Source: Heterobasidion occidentale (lineage: Eukaryota; Basidiomycota; Agaricomycetes; Russulales; Bondarzewiaceae). From it: a stretch of 64,000 bases of DNA. The stretch is taken from contig JBCAQO010000002.1 in NCBI GenBank assembly GCA_039111635.1, positions 1,550,001 through 1,614,000 of the forward strand. Reading direction: 5' to 3'. The translations under genes were made by a program, and so were the position numbers. Position 1 is the stretch's first letter; every line of letters begins with the position of its first letter. This document shows positions 1 through 11,270 of this stretch, in pieces. The notes beneath the pieces were generated by a model. It made no database searches. It was not told the origin of the DNA and worked only from the letters and a program-made list of their open reading frames with translations.

Positions 1-609
1 GTGGCGGCTCTCGTTGCGCTCAGCATTGTCAACAGGGTCAAAGAGGGCCCGATAGGCTCCCCCTAAGGGAAGCGGGGTGGATTCCATGTTGCAATCCAAC
101 ATGCCAGCCCACTTGAGTATGCATAGGAGGAATCCTTGCTAGGATATGTAGATGGTGCGGGATGCCCGATCGTGCTCAACTTTAATACCAAGAATCAACT
201 CGGGCTCACCATTTGCCCCTTCTATATCTTTGATCCTGTATGCAGCAGCAAGCTCCCCCTTGGCCCGTAGAGCCTCAGTGGGACTTATTAACAGTCATAG
301 AGTATCGTCAGTGTGGGTGAGAGTGATGGTGCACTCGGCTCCTGTTGTCTTTGATCACGCACAGTAGTCTGAGAAGAACCGGCTATAGCCCATTTGGAGG
401 TACACGTGATCAAGTTCTATCCACCAGTTGTTCCCACCCTGTTTTGTCCTATAGATTGCCTTGTTGAGTTGGCACACCCATTTCTCCTTCTCAGCCTCTT
501 TAAACCTGCTTGGCTGTTGCATATAGATGTCGGAGTTGATTGGGGCATTGAGGAAGGCACTTTCAAAGTCTACTTGCCAGAGTTCAAGGTCTAGGATTGT
601 GGCCAGCAC
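1..609 (-). pseudogene. copia reverse transcriptase relic
   Basis: 609-355 encodes the copia RT block LWQVDFESAFLNAPI (normally with DVKTAFLNG) and the following CQLNKAIYRTKQ segment (normally KALYGLKQ), which are diagnostic of copia RT. The frame then breaks, and the rest toward position 1 is low quality. The catalytic YVDD motif is not recognisable inside the window. Confidence 0.8.
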
Positions 610-1329
610 AAGTGCGGTGTAGACAGTCTCCAGTCATATGACAGTGGCCAATGTCCATAAGAAGCTCACCCTGAAACATTATGAGTATCCTTTTCCGACT
701 AGACGAGCCTTGCATCCGATGACTTTACTGTTCCCATCAAACTTCTCTGCAAAGATCCAGCAGTAGTCCATTACTTCTGCACTCTTAGGCAGTGGCACAA
801 TGTCCTAGATGTTGTACTCTTGCATCTTGGTAAGCTTCTTCTTAATATCTTCTTGCCAGAGAGAGGGCCGTTTCATAGCTTCCTTCAGAGTCCTCGGAAG
901 CAGGCTGTTCTTAGAGTCAGCAACGAGGGCAAGCATGGTACCATAGTCCCCACATTCATTGGGCAAGATGTCGTTAAGCGCAATGTGTGCAGTGGCAGTG
1001 TCATTAGCCTAGTCATTGTCATTTGCTTTGGCTCGGGCCTCACGTTCTTCATACTTGCACGACTTGCGGAGGGTGCATGAGAGTTGCATGAGCCTGGTGG
1101 ACCAGTGTGGGGTATCAGGGACCGTAGGTAGGAGGTTGTTGGAACAAGGAGAGGTACGCGGTGTGGCATCTGGCAGGTCCCTATTTAGGCTTATGGGTCC
1201 AAGTTTGGGCGTGTTTTTGGCATTTGCCACATCGATGTTATAAGTTTTCTCTCCCTTCTCTGCCTCTGCATCCCTATTTGTTTCCCCCTTATGGACCACA
1301 GGTGTCTCCCCCTCAACGGAGGGGACCAC

Positions 1330-2215
1330 TCAAGACCAGTGCCCAACACTCTTGTCAAAAACCACATCTTGCAACAGGAAGACTTGCCCAGCAGAGGGTT
1401 TGTATAGCCAATACAATGTCCATTCATGGTAGACAACTAAGACTGCTTGTACTGTTTTTATGTCAAGCTTTGAGCGGTGCTTTTTTGGGACTTTTGCATA
1501 GGCAACAGAACTGTAGATGTGGAGGTGCTTGACATAGGGGCGGTAATGGAAGATGACCTCCCATGCGGAGGACGAGGGGTGGCGAGATGACAGCACAATG
1601 TTTGTGAGGTAAACAGCCATTGTGAAAGCCTTCACTCACAGGTGAGTTGGTAAGTTGCCGTTGTGTATCATGGACCAGGTGTGTTTAAGCCAGGTTTGGT
1701 TGCCGCACTTGGCCATGCCATTCTGTGCTGGGGAATAGAGGGTACTAGTAATGTATGATGCCCTCTTACTCACAATATTTCCTCCACAGGTCATTCACAA
1801 ATTCCGTGCCATTATTGGTACAAATACGGCAAACCGGGTGGCCAATCTGGGTTTTGATCTAGGCCACAAACCACTTTGCTGCACTCAGGGTTTCCTCCGC
1901 TATCTTTGAAGTGAGGAATGTGACATCCCTCTAGCCAAAGTAGCCATCTCGCAAGCCAAACACGTAGCGCTTGCCGCCAAGGGAGGCTGTAGGCATTGGC
2001 CCAATAAGATCTCCGTAGATGTGCTTGCCCACCTCTGTCTCACACTCAACATGCTCGTTGAACGGCCACCAGAATTGACGACCGGCCATGCAGTCCTTAC
2101 ATACTACGCTAATGTTTCCAGGCTGGATATTTATGCCATCCACAGTGTGAGCTGCATGCTGGGTCACCTGCATCTCAATGTGGCCAAGCTGTCGGTACCA
2201 GGTTGGTAGGTCCAC
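1330..2215 (-). pseudogene. copia integrase relic (GAG-pre-integrase and catalytic core)
   Basis: 2215-1931 reads as the GAG-pre-integrase zinc domain (WYRQLGHI, then CKDCMAGRQ, then the GDLIGPMPTASLGGKRYV start of the integrase core). The middle of the core (1930-1636) is decayed. 1635-1330 resumes with the region after the core (YLTNIVLSSRHP, then HLHIYSSVAYAKVPKKHRSKLD), typical of the copia integrase C-terminal part. Multiple stops and shifts are present. Confidence 0.8.
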
Positions 2216-2422
2216 ACTCTTGGCTTGTAATGCCGATAGCGTGATGACTTCATGAGTAGTATGGGACTATGTCAGCCAGGCATGTACAATGGCCACAGGT
2301 GAGGGGCAATAGAGTTGGATGGCATAGAGTCCTGCCTACGCTGTCCTGCTCTCAAACAGCCTGCTGCTGGTCGGGTTAAGGACAACAGTTTGGCCATTCT
2401 CCATAATGATGCAACATCCCTC

Positions 2423-2749
2423 CTAGTCAAATTGCCAGGTAGACAGTAGATTTTGGGCTATCTTTGGGGTGTGCAGGGCTTGGAGCATACATGTCTGTCG
2501 CTGTCCTTGCACTATGGTGTCTTTGACCACTAATCCCCTTCCAACTACCATAAACCCAGTTAGACTGGCTGCTTGGCCCTTCTTAGGTCTGGGCAGTGCC
2601 TCATATAGCACAAAGTCTTGGTGGTTGGCAAAATAGTGGTGGGTAGCACCGGAGTCGCTGTATATGGGCAGCTTCAGTTTATTAGGTGCTGTAGACCCGT
2701 CAGCCACATGCGCAATGAAGGAGATGTTCGGTCCAATAGCAAGGGCCAC
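2423..2749 (-). pseudogene. copia protease relic
   Basis: The 108-codon frame contains YSDSGATHHYFAN, the D-S-G-A-(T/S)-x-H signature of copia aspartic proteases, followed by a region ending LLSTWQFD that matches the usual start of the GAG-pre-integrase segment (LLSV..L). The active-site Asp is kept. The frame is closed by a stop directly after this segment, so no polyprotein could be made from this copy. Confidence 0.8.
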
Positions 2750-2860
2750 ATTGTGTGTGTTGGTGTTTTGATCTCCACCACCCCCATGATTCTGTTGCTT
2801 TCTCCACCACTCCAGCTGTTTGTGCTCAGTGGCACCACCATCTATCTAACACTTTTCTGT

Positions 2861-3703
2861 TTAGTGCCCAAGTTTACCATAGTGTAAGCAGCGGGATCTC
2901 TCGGTTGCTACAAGCGCCATACTACTAGGAGTTGTCGCTATGCCTGATATGTTACTGTGTCGGAGTGCACTGGCTCCAATGCATGCCTCTTGGGAGAACA
3001 GCACCAACTCTGCAACAAGGGAATCTTGACAGGTGAGCAGTGTTATGACAACTGTGCCCAATATCCCCTCCACCGGAAAGGTCATTAATGCTGTCTGGCA
3101 AAACTTGCCCTCTTTGATCCCTACTCTAGCGTGGTTTGCGGTGTTGTGCAACATCTGGAGTGTTTTGAAATGCTCGGTGACTGCTGTGTCTTTGACGTAC
3201 CAAGTAGAGGCCAGTCTCATTCACATATCCTGAACCACAATAAGGTCACAGAGCTTGAACTGGTTACAGACTAAACACTAGGCAGTCGTAGCTGTTCTGG
3301 ATATGTTGAGGCCAGAACCTGGTATGTTAGCAATGTTCAAGATGATGTGCACACGTGCTAACATGTCCCGTTCACTCCACTCCCTTTCTAAGGCTGCATA
3401 GGTAACCGCTATTGGCGTTGTTGTTAGTAGAGAGATGAGGAAGAAGGCCGACAAAGGGGGTGTTATAGATGGACTGGCATATGGCAGTATTTGTGTTAGC
3501 AATGCAGGTGGTGTCACCCCCAGTGTGGCTATGGTGGGGGTTGTAGCACCAGCGGCGGGTGATGTAGTACTAGCAATGAGTGTTGGTGGTGGTATGGGGA
3601 AAATGCTTAGCAGTGAGGCCATGTTTTTGGTAGGCAGAAGGATAGTGCCAAGTAGATATGGCTTGAGGCCTTGTACTTGACACATTATGTATATTCTGAG
3701 CAT
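2861..3703 (-). pseudogene. copia Gag relic
   Basis: Two minus-strand stretches (3703-3278 and 3220-2861) carry a Pro/Thr/Ala-rich N-terminal part, then a gag-like helical segment, then a decayed zinc knuckle reading CLHYGKLGH, in which the second Cys of the CX2CX4HX4C nucleocapsid motif is Tyr. Gag would form the particle that packages the RNA. Several stops lie between the pieces and the final Cys is not seen. Position directly upstream of the protease piece supports the call. Confidence 0.7.
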
Positions 3704-3727
3704 CTAGTCTGCCCAGTTTGACATAGT

Positions 3728-4169
3728 TAGCCTCTCCGTCTTAGGTAGGATGTACACCCTGAGGGATAAGGAGGGGGCAATTGACATGTTTGGTTTGATG
3801 CTGCTTGGAAAATTTTCTTAGGGGCTCGAGCGAGTCTTGGCTTGGTATTTTGTAGTGCGGACAATGAGTCTTGAAGTTTTGGTAAGTCTGTCTTATATAA
3901 ATAGCACACCAGAGCCTATAACCTGATGGAAGGTATGATCTGTGGAACAGTGAATACCAGGGCATAAGAACTCAGTTATCACTAGATGGAGGAAAAACAA
4001 CTGAATAATAATGTACCTAAGAGACAGTGAATACTGGGGCACAAGAACTACAAACAGCTTTTAGTATGAGTATAGTAGAGTAATCAACAGAGAAGCTCAC
4101 CTCAGTTGTCACTTGAAATGGAGGAAAAATAACTAAGGGAGCAGGGTGCTAACGCCTCAAAAATAATGG
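3728..4169. repeat. Repeated AT-rich stretch at the copia/element A boundary
   Basis: Two diverged copies of a roughly 50-70 bp unit lie here: 3948 onward (AGTGAATACCAGGGCATAAG, then a TGGAGGAAAAACAACT stretch) and 4027 onward (AGTGAATACTGGGGCACAAG, with the TGGAGGAAAAATAACT part near 4120). They are about 80 bp apart. This could be the remains of the copia LTR or leader. No gene is seen. Confidence 0.4.
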
Positions 4170-5330
4170 TCAGTTTGTGATACATAAAACCCAGGTAAGG
4201 AAATTAGTAAGAGAGAGAAAGGATGAAACACTAAATAAGGGATGAATGGTGAAGAGGATCGTATTCCAACAGGTGTAGATATTTTTCTCATCTAGCCATA
4301 CTTGATTTTCCTTCTTAAAAGACAGTAGGTCCATTCCAAAACAGTTATGCTGTATTCTTATGGCTTTAGCTACAATTTTGAGGCTAGCTTGTGCTTCTTT
4401 CCTAGCACATATGTAAAGCTTTGAGGCAAGTGTTGGCGGTGGGGACATTTGTGTTTCTAATGATAGCTGGGTAAGCCCATGGCTGATATCCATGTAGAAG
4501 CTAGAATAGTGACTTCTAGGTGGCCAAGTGCTGATGTGTATTATAGGTGTATTTTGCATAAAAAATTAGTTCTGCCCAATCATTTTGTGAAAAGCTGCAA
4601 AAGGCTTTAAGGTACTGCTTTAGTTCCTGATTCATTCATTAAGTAGTGCACTCTATCTGTGGATGGTAGGCTATGCTTAATGCAGATTGAATTTCTAGTT
4701 CTTTAAGCAAGGCCTGTGCTACTTTTGAAGCAAATTGAGCTCCTCTGTCTAATATGATTTTATTGGGTAGTCCATAACTTCTCTAGGTATTCTTAAGTAA
4801 GATCTTTGTTGTTTTATTAGAGTCAATGGATTTCTTACATAACATAATTACTGCTATCATGAAAAACCTGTTGGTTACCATATGAAGGGCATTGTATCTA
4901 TTTGATTTGGGCAGATTAGTAATGAAGTCCATGGTAATCATCCTAAAGGGCTGATCTGGAATTTCTATTGGTTGCAAGGGTACCATGGTAGAGTGTGTGT
5001 CATTTTTCATAGATTGACATGTAGTGCATCCTTTCATGTATTGGTGAACTTTGTTTGAGATTCTAGGCCAAGTGAATTTTTGTCCTACTATGACTAGTAT
5101 TCTTCTTTATCCCAAATAATCTGCTGCTAGATTGTTGTGGTTTAACTTGATGATATTTTGACAAAGCTGTTTATTTTGAGGGACATATATTTTTCCATTG
5201 TGTAAGACCAATACTTCTTTGTCATTCCATTCTTGTAATCCTTTTTTCATGCTTCAAGGCTCTAAGGCCTTGACCTTAGCTAGTGTTTCTAGTAGCCAAT
5301 TGTCTTTCTTGTTTTCTTCAATGATGTGCT
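4170..5330 (-). pseudogene. Element A integrase relic
   Basis: 5037-4783 matches the element B integrase start: the CTTCQSMKNDTH zinc-finger Cys pair, then the MDFITNLPKS catalytic block with the first Asp kept. 4559-4170 holds the region after the core with FGMDLLSFKKENQVWLDEKNIYT, equivalent to B near 29.95 kb. Several stops interrupt it. It would have inserted the cDNA into chromosomes. Confidence 0.8.
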
Positions 5331-5348
5331 TCTTAAGGTCTTCATTAA

Positions 5349-5984
5349 TCATAGTGACACCTTCTTTCTAATTGCCCTAATGTGGAGAATTTGGTGGAGG
5401 TCCCAAGCATCTTCTGTATTAATTGTATTGATCTCCATAAAGGGTCTTTGGGTTGTTTTCCCTATTTCATTGAAGAGTTTTGGCTCTAAGAGTGTTTCTC
5501 CTAAATTGTCAAATTCTACCCCCTCCTTATGGTCTGGATGCCTTGACAGACCATCAGATTCATTAGTGACTCTTGCCTTGTGCATTAATTTGTAGTTAAA
5601 ATATGAGAGGAAGAGTGACCATTAAGCTTAATGATGGTTTAATTTCTAGGTTGAGTGGAATCATTCAAGGCTCTTGTGGTCTGTTAAGGCATCAACTGGA
5701 TAGTTAGCACCCTCCAAGTAATGTTGCCAAGCCTCAAAGGCTTGAATAATGGCTAGCAACTCTTTATTGTAGATTGGGTAGTTGTGTTTTGTTAATGAGA
5801 AGAATTTGGAAATATAGGTACATGGATGCCATTTGCCATCTAATGTGACCTGTAATAACATGGCTCTGTTAGCAAAGTTAAAGACATTACACTCAATGTG
5901 GAAGAGAGTCCTAATGTCCGGCATAACAAGCACTGGAGATTCTGTAAATATTTGTTTGAGCATTTGGAATGCTAATGAGCATGC
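5349..5984 (-). pseudogene. Element A RNase H and linker relic
   Basis: 5990-5661 contains AFQMLKQIFTESPVLVMPDI, FHIECNVFNFANRAML (normally DASDFA) and KHNYPIYNKELLAIIQAFEAWQHYLEG, the Gypsy RNase H signature. 5585-5349 continues with ESDGLSRHPDHKEGVEFDN. The DASDFA aspartates are changed (CNVFNFA), so the RNase H active site is lost. The right end is cut at 5,984 by the inserted element at 5,985-7,205. Confidence 0.8.
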
Positions 5985-7205
5985 CTTCATGCTGTGCTCT
6001 GAGCCCTATATTTTGCAACTTTTACAGCATAGATCTCAGCTATGGTGTGACCTCAGAACAATCAGTACAATCTCACAGGCTTCTGTACAGTCTTGCACAC
6101 ATTATTGCAAGCTCTGATTCCCCCACACAACCTTTCTAATATCTACACAACCTCGCAGTGCCTGTACGATCCCTGTAGGCTTTTGTACAATCTCCTACAA
6201 CTTCTTCATAGTTTCCTCTCATCGCATTGGTGACGCATGCCTCCAAACATCCTTGGCGGTCCTTGCACAGCACCTATAATCTTTCCCTCAATATTATTGA
6301 CCTTGGAGATCTCTGTGCCCTCAAGGCATTGCCCACGCAACCTTATGATCATGCTAACAGTTCTTGGACTTCTTATCTCTGTTCTCTTTATCTCTCCGAG
6401 CCTTTTGCTGCTCATGCTGAGGCCTTCCGATTTAGTACAAGATAGATAGAGCGATGCCAAGAGTACAACCTTATGCAGCCCAGAGCAGTTCCACAGGTCT
6501 CTGAGATTTTCAAGGTTTATCGTAGTTCTCCTCCTTCATACCTACCATTCTGTTCTCACTATAAAACCTACCTACACTCTCTGCAATACACAAGATTTGG
6601 TTCCCCTCCACTATTCAGATTACACCTTGTCCAAAATGCTCTCACATTGCTAATTATTGCAAATCTTGCAACCTCAACCTTGCAGAGCCCTTGTAGTATG
6701 CTCTAGAGTCTAGTTATTATCTTACCATCACTCCAAACTGCCTAGCATTGCTCCAAATTGTGTTGTGTCCTTATAGTGTCTCATACCTCTTCCCATCTCC
6801 TAGTACCACTTCCTTTACCTTTTCAAACATCTCCTTATCCCTCTGAGCATCTCTCTATCACTCTGCACCTCTCCCTATTGCATTGGACCTCACAACCTCA
6901 CAACCTCAACCTCGTAACATTGCAACCTTGACATCACAACATTGCATCAAACTTTGCAATCTTGAGTATCACAGAACATTGTAGAGTATTACAGAGTATC
7001 ACAGAGCATTATAAAGCATTGCAGGGCATCACAGAGCATCACACCTATAGATCCAGACTACGCACTGCCTATTCTTTGGTTGTTTCCTCTAGGCTGACCA
7101 TTCCTTGTACCACAGAGCCAGCTCTTGTCTACCCCATATCTAATGATGTGTTTTGTTGTGTGTTTTCATACACAGGGCCATTGCTAGCACATCAACACAT
7201 TCTCA
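5985..7205. mobile_element. 1,221-bp insertion in element A with CATGC target duplication
   Basis: CATGC is present at 5,980-5,984 and at 7,206-7,210. Removing 5,985-7,205 plus one CATGC restores colinearity with element B and its reading frame exactly, with two TGG-to-TGA changes nearby. The 5-bp duplication suits an LTR-type or other integrase-driven insertion. The interior is CT-rich with CAACCTCAACCT-like runs near 6.65 and 6.9 kb and an AGCATCACAGAGCATT-type short tandem array at 6,967-7,045. No real coding region is visible. A partial second copy lies at about 35,673-36,196. The termini (CTTCATGC and ATTCTCA) are not clean TG/CA, so the class is uncertain. Confidence 0.7.
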
Positions 7206-7210
7206 CATGC

Positions 7211-8000
7211 TGGTGATCAATCTCAGCTGCATTCTTTTTGTGTCAACTTGAATAGTGGTTTTGCTATTTTTGAGTAATCTTTGATAAATCTACGATAAAA
7301 GCTACAAAATCCTAAAAACAATTGTACTTTTTTAACTTTAGTTGGAGTTAGCCACTCTATAATGCTGGCCACTTTCATAGGGTCCATTTCAAGATATTCA
7401 TAGGATATAACATATTCAAGGTAGTCAATCTTTGTTTTGTAAAATGGCATTTTAGAGTTTGCAAATATAGATTGTTGTCATGTAGGATCTGTAAAACCTG
7501 TTGCACTATTTTGACATGTTTGTCCATGGTCTTAAAGAACACCAAAATGTTGTCCATATAAATGGCTACTTTCCTTGTATAGAGAAGATTTGTAAAAAGA
7601 GCATTTATCATTGTTTAGAACATTGCCAAAGAGTTGGTCAGTCTGAAGAACATAACCAGGGGTTTGTACATTCCTAGATTAGTGATGAATGCCACTAGCT
7701 TCCCACTGCCTTTTTTCATAAGCATGTTGTTATATCCTATGTCAATGTCCATGAGTAAAAAGTATATGGTTTTAGTTATCAGATCTAGTAGTTCTTGGAT
7801 AATTGGCAAAGGGTACTTGTTTTTTACTATAATTTTGTTAAGTTTGCAATAATCCATTACTAGCCATAACTTTTTGTTCTTTTTTTTAATAAAGAAAAAG
7901 GAAGATGTCATATGCCACTTAGATTCCTAGATGAATCCTTTCTTTAGATTCTTGTTAATAAGCTTCTTGAGTTTTACTTGCTCTGCTCAACTAAGACTGT
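7211..8000 (-). pseudogene. Element A reverse transcriptase relic
   Basis: Frames at 7911-7615, 7611-7375 and 7450-7223 read as RT in order: FFFIKKKNKKLWLVMDY, then KNKYPLPIIQELLDL, then YMDNILVFFKT (the catalytic YMDD with Asp to Asn), then FLGFCSFYRRFIKDYSKIAKPLFKLTQKE. The same blocks are found in element B at 31.5-32.5 kb. Stops such as TGA and TAG interrupt the frame. It would have copied the element RNA into cDNA. Confidence 0.85.
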
Positions 8001-8621
8001 ATAGCTTAGGTTTGAGTACGTGATCAACTCCTTCTTTGAGTTCCATTTTGTGATCCTAGGGTCAACTAGATGGTAGTTTTCCCTTTAGTTAATCTTTAAA
8101 AACTTTCTAATAGTCTCGGTATTCCTTTGGCACAATTTCTTCAAAAGACAGTTTGGGTTTCCCTTTTATGGCTTCTTTTGCTAGTTTTTGCAAATTGGTG
8201 TGCCTGGTCTGTGTCCCTATTGCCATATTAACAGGTTTTTTTTTGAGCGCCACTGTGTTAGCCTATGGAAGTTCTGTAGTTTTGGCATGACATATATCAA
8301 TGCCTTTTTTTGAGTTATTGTATAATTCCAGGGCCTGAAAAATTGATGTGTTAACATACCTGATGAGATAGACTTTTTTTTTTTAGATCTGTAGAGAAAA
8401 GTGCCACAATATAGTCATTATCCTTAGAACATCTTTTTCAGCCTATGTCGGAGCCTTATAATATTTGGCTTAGGCCTTCAAATATTTGACATTTAACCTT
8501 TGAGTTGCAAACTCTATACTTTTAGGTATCATTTATGAATGTGGTACTGTAGTATTTCCCACTTTTCAGCCTAGCTTGCTTATTTTTGGCTTTTGCATCG
8601 GGATTGAATAGTTACTCTTTT
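8001..8621 (-). pseudogene. Element A protease-RT linker relic
   Basis: This stretch aligns base by base with element B 32,460-33,230 (for example the segment GTATTCCTTTGGCACAAT). It includes the region that in B reads PELSFEEIVPKEY. It is heavily mutated, with CpG lost, and no frame is open for more than a few tens of codons. It ends at the left inverted end of the inserted repeat at 8,622. Confidence 0.6.
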
Positions 8622-9428
8622 ACAGTACATCTAGAACAAATACTCCCTTAATTATGCTCAAATTTTCCATAATTATATAAATTGCCATCAATTATCATTA
8701 TACATTTTTAGCTTCCCCTCTATTATTTATGGCTTATAAAGACTAGTTAGCTTTAATTATGCATAATTTTCATATAAATTTTCCAAAAACCAAGGTTCAA
8801 CCAAGTACTATGATCACTTGCTAGTACTATGGCTATCTACAACTTTCAAACAGAGTCTAGCTATAAAGGTCATGAGTTCATTATCTAAACCTAAAATTGC
8901 ACTTTACAACAAACCTACCCTATTTTGGAGTTGAACACACAACCTTATGCTTATAAGCACTCCAGAGAGATACTCTAAACTACTCAGCTATAAGGTCTAA
9001 CTTACTTAGCTTGGTAATTTAATGATATAAACAGTTTCAATATATCTAATTCTATTACATATTTATTTCTCATTTGTTTTATTTATAAATAAGTTGACAA
9101 ATACCCAGAAAAATATGGCTTTCAGAATATGAGCTTAGATACCAAATCCTTTTACAAAACTAACAACAAATAGAGAATACATTTTATATTGGGAAAAAAT
9201 ATTTGTAATACTCACTCAATCAAGAATCTGGATATGTAAGATAATAATCAGGTTAGTACTTTCTTATAAGACTCTAATAATATGAACAGCATTACCTTAA
9301 TTTTAAGATTTAATCACAATCATATTTAAAATAATTAGATATAATACATCATTAGTACAAATTCACATTGTTGATAATTATATATAATTATAAATTAATA
9401 AGAGGTGAGGGTTTTCTAGATGTACTGT
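8622..9428. repeat. 807-bp dispersed repeat, copy 1, with 15-bp inverted ends and tRNA-like core
   Basis: ACAGTACATCTAGAA at 8,622-8,636 is the perfect reverse complement of TTCTAGATGTACTGT at 9,414-9,428. The segment interrupts element A between its linker and protease. On the minus strand near 9,005-8,920 it holds a tRNA-like stretch with an A-box-like AGCTGAGTAGTTTAGAG and a B-box-like GTTCAACTC. Diverged copies in the opposite orientation lie at about 17.0, 22.1 and 37.8 kb. No target duplication is clear. With terminal inverted repeats it resembles a MITE; with the tRNA core it resembles a SINE. Confidence 0.7.
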
Positions 9429-9900
9429 CACCATGCACCATATACTTGGGTTTAGATATCCTGGTTTTTTTGTAGCTCTTTTAGCTTTTACTGGCTCTCC
9501 TTTTATTTGACAGAATAATGGGTATTGGGTGAAGTGCAGTCTGTAGGCATGCTAATTGACTTCTGGGTTGTGCTCCAACAACCAGTTGGTTCTTAGAATA
9601 ATGTCCTCCTTTTCTATTTCTGCTATATATAATCTTGCTAATTCTGTATGCGACCCTTCCCCTTCGCTTAAAACTTATAGTTTTAGTTCTACAAATTTTG
9701 TGATAGGTTTCCCCTTAAACTTAGTTTTTGGACCATGTTAACTGAAATGAGGGTAGGGGTTTTCTGAGTGCTAATTTGATGTGCTTCAACTAAGTGAGGG
9801 TATATGAAAATTTTTATAGCTCTATTATCCATTAAGGCCTGAGTAGCAGCTTTTTCATTCTTGCCAATGAGCATTGTTTTGATTCAGAATGATGATACAC
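9429..9900 (-). pseudogene. Element A protease relic
   Basis: Aligned with element B 33,256-33,700. The stretch around 9,555-9,610 (on plus, TGACTTCTGGGTTGTGCTCCAACAACCAG) is the counterpart of the B segment encoding ILGTSWLLKHNPEVDW, and 9,830-9,870 matches the ALIDSGAT active-site region of B in degraded form (QALMDNRAIK). Retroviral-type aspartic protease; the D-S-G motif reads MDN here, so it is dead. Confidence 0.65.
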
Positions 9901-11270
9901 CATGTGATTTTATTTCCAAAAGATACAATACATCTGGATGTCCATGCTTTTGGTCAGTGACTTTACTGGCCAAAAGAAATCATTAATTCTCTGTAAAAAT
10001 CCTTCTCTTCGCATCTACTGCTAGTGGGAGAGCCTTTGAAAATTCTTTGATTTGCTAAAGGCAGAAACCTTATCAATTTCTTCCATGCTAAGGCTCATCA
10101 TCATTTGCTAAATATAGACAACCCTATTTTTTTTTTTGATGTCTTTATTGTTAATTTATTCTTCTTCTATATTGTGCACTATTTGGCAGTTAGGTTGAAA
10201 TTTTTTCTTGGGTCAAGAAAGGTAGTTGCATGCCATATGCTTAGGCTTCTTACAAAAGAAGCACTTGCCTTCTTTGGCAAGTTGATCCCTTTCTGCAGGA
10301 GTAAGTTTTTTGAACCAAGAGCAAATGATATTGGCTTCTATTTCTGCGGCATCTACATCCATAAGAACATATTGAGATTCTCTTTCATGAGGTAGGGGTG
10401 CCTGTTCTTTGTAATATGTGCCTAGAGTAAAGACTTGGTATTTGCCACTTTAAAAGTTGCATGCTCGATTCTGTTCAATGCACATCCTTTCATATCTCTT
10501 GGCCTTCTCAACTAACTTGGCTCATGTGTTGTTGTCAGCTGGATTGGTGTAAATCTTTTTGGCCAACTCCCAATTTGAACCTCTCAAGAAATAGATCTTC
10601 TTGGTTTCTAATTCCACTCACATGAGTTCTGCAACCTGTTCAAATAACTACAGATAGGTCTTGAAGGATTCCTTTCCTTGGTTCAACCTAGACAGTTTGT
10701 CTCTGGCATCTGCTATCTTGTTGAACTCCTTAAAGTTAGTAGCTATTTTGTCATAGACAGAGATAAGATCTCTTTTCTTCTATATATATAATCTTTAGTT
10801 GTTGGCTGTATTTCCAGCTCTAGTAAAATTCCTTGACCATATTCTGGCCAGCCCTCCCTTCGTGTATGACAAAGCATAAGTAATTTTGGCAAATTCATCC
10901 GCAAAATCTTTTTTCAAAATATCATTAGGTTAATTTTATAAAGAAATTGCTCCATTCATTTTTGGCTTCCATTAAAGGGGGTTGGTTTGGCCATAGCTGG
11001 TCCCTTGGATTTAGTATCTCTAGGATTTGTCAACATTGTATTGGTAGGAGACTGTGGATCTTTAAACAGTTTTTTATCAGGATTTAGTTCTTTAAAATAC
11101 CTTTGTCTGGGGTCTGGGTCCAATGTTGGAGTATGAAAGCTTGCTTGTGAAAAGGTTTCTTGTAAGGGGAATGTATGAGGAGTGTTTTTTCTAAAAAGTC
11201 TATTTTCACTCGCTGGCTCCTTAGGTAGACTATATATGTGTGGTCTTGGCAAGTTATGATGCTGATCTGT
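9901..11270 (-). pseudogene. Element A Gag relic
   Basis: Minus-strand fragments show a degenerate zinc knuckle near 10,270-10,230 (C-F-F-C-K-K-P-K-H), a Gypsy gag core near 10,910-10,600 with a DFADEFAKITYALSYTKGG-like reading, and the gag start near 11,252-10,956 with KPTPFNGSQK, the usual opening of Retrotrans_gag. Unlike B, A keeps the full-length gag core region. Stops and shifts throughout. Confidence 0.65.

Larger units (their letters stand above)
1..3965 (-). mobile_element. Ty1/copia retrotransposon relic, truncated by window edge
   Basis: On the minus strand, pieces of a copia polyprotein appear in the usual order gag, protease, integrase, reverse transcriptase. All are broken by stops and frame changes, and no frame is open for more than about 140 codons. 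The order integrase before RT separates copia from Gypsy. The left end runs off the window, so RNase H and the 3' LTR are not visible. The 5' part near 3.9 kb shows a TATATAA stretch and a GGTTATAGGCTCTGG tract that could be the leader or primer-binding region, but I could not delimit an LTR. Element A stops where this relic starts, so copia probably inserted into or truncated A. Confidence 0.85.

Noticed and set aside
5988..7210. Alternative target duplication using CATGC at 5,988-5,992, giving TG...CA ends
   Set aside because: It would leave eight extra bases in the element A frame. Using CATGC at 5,980-5,984 restores exact colinearity with element B, so I prefer that, although the TG/CA ends would look more typical.
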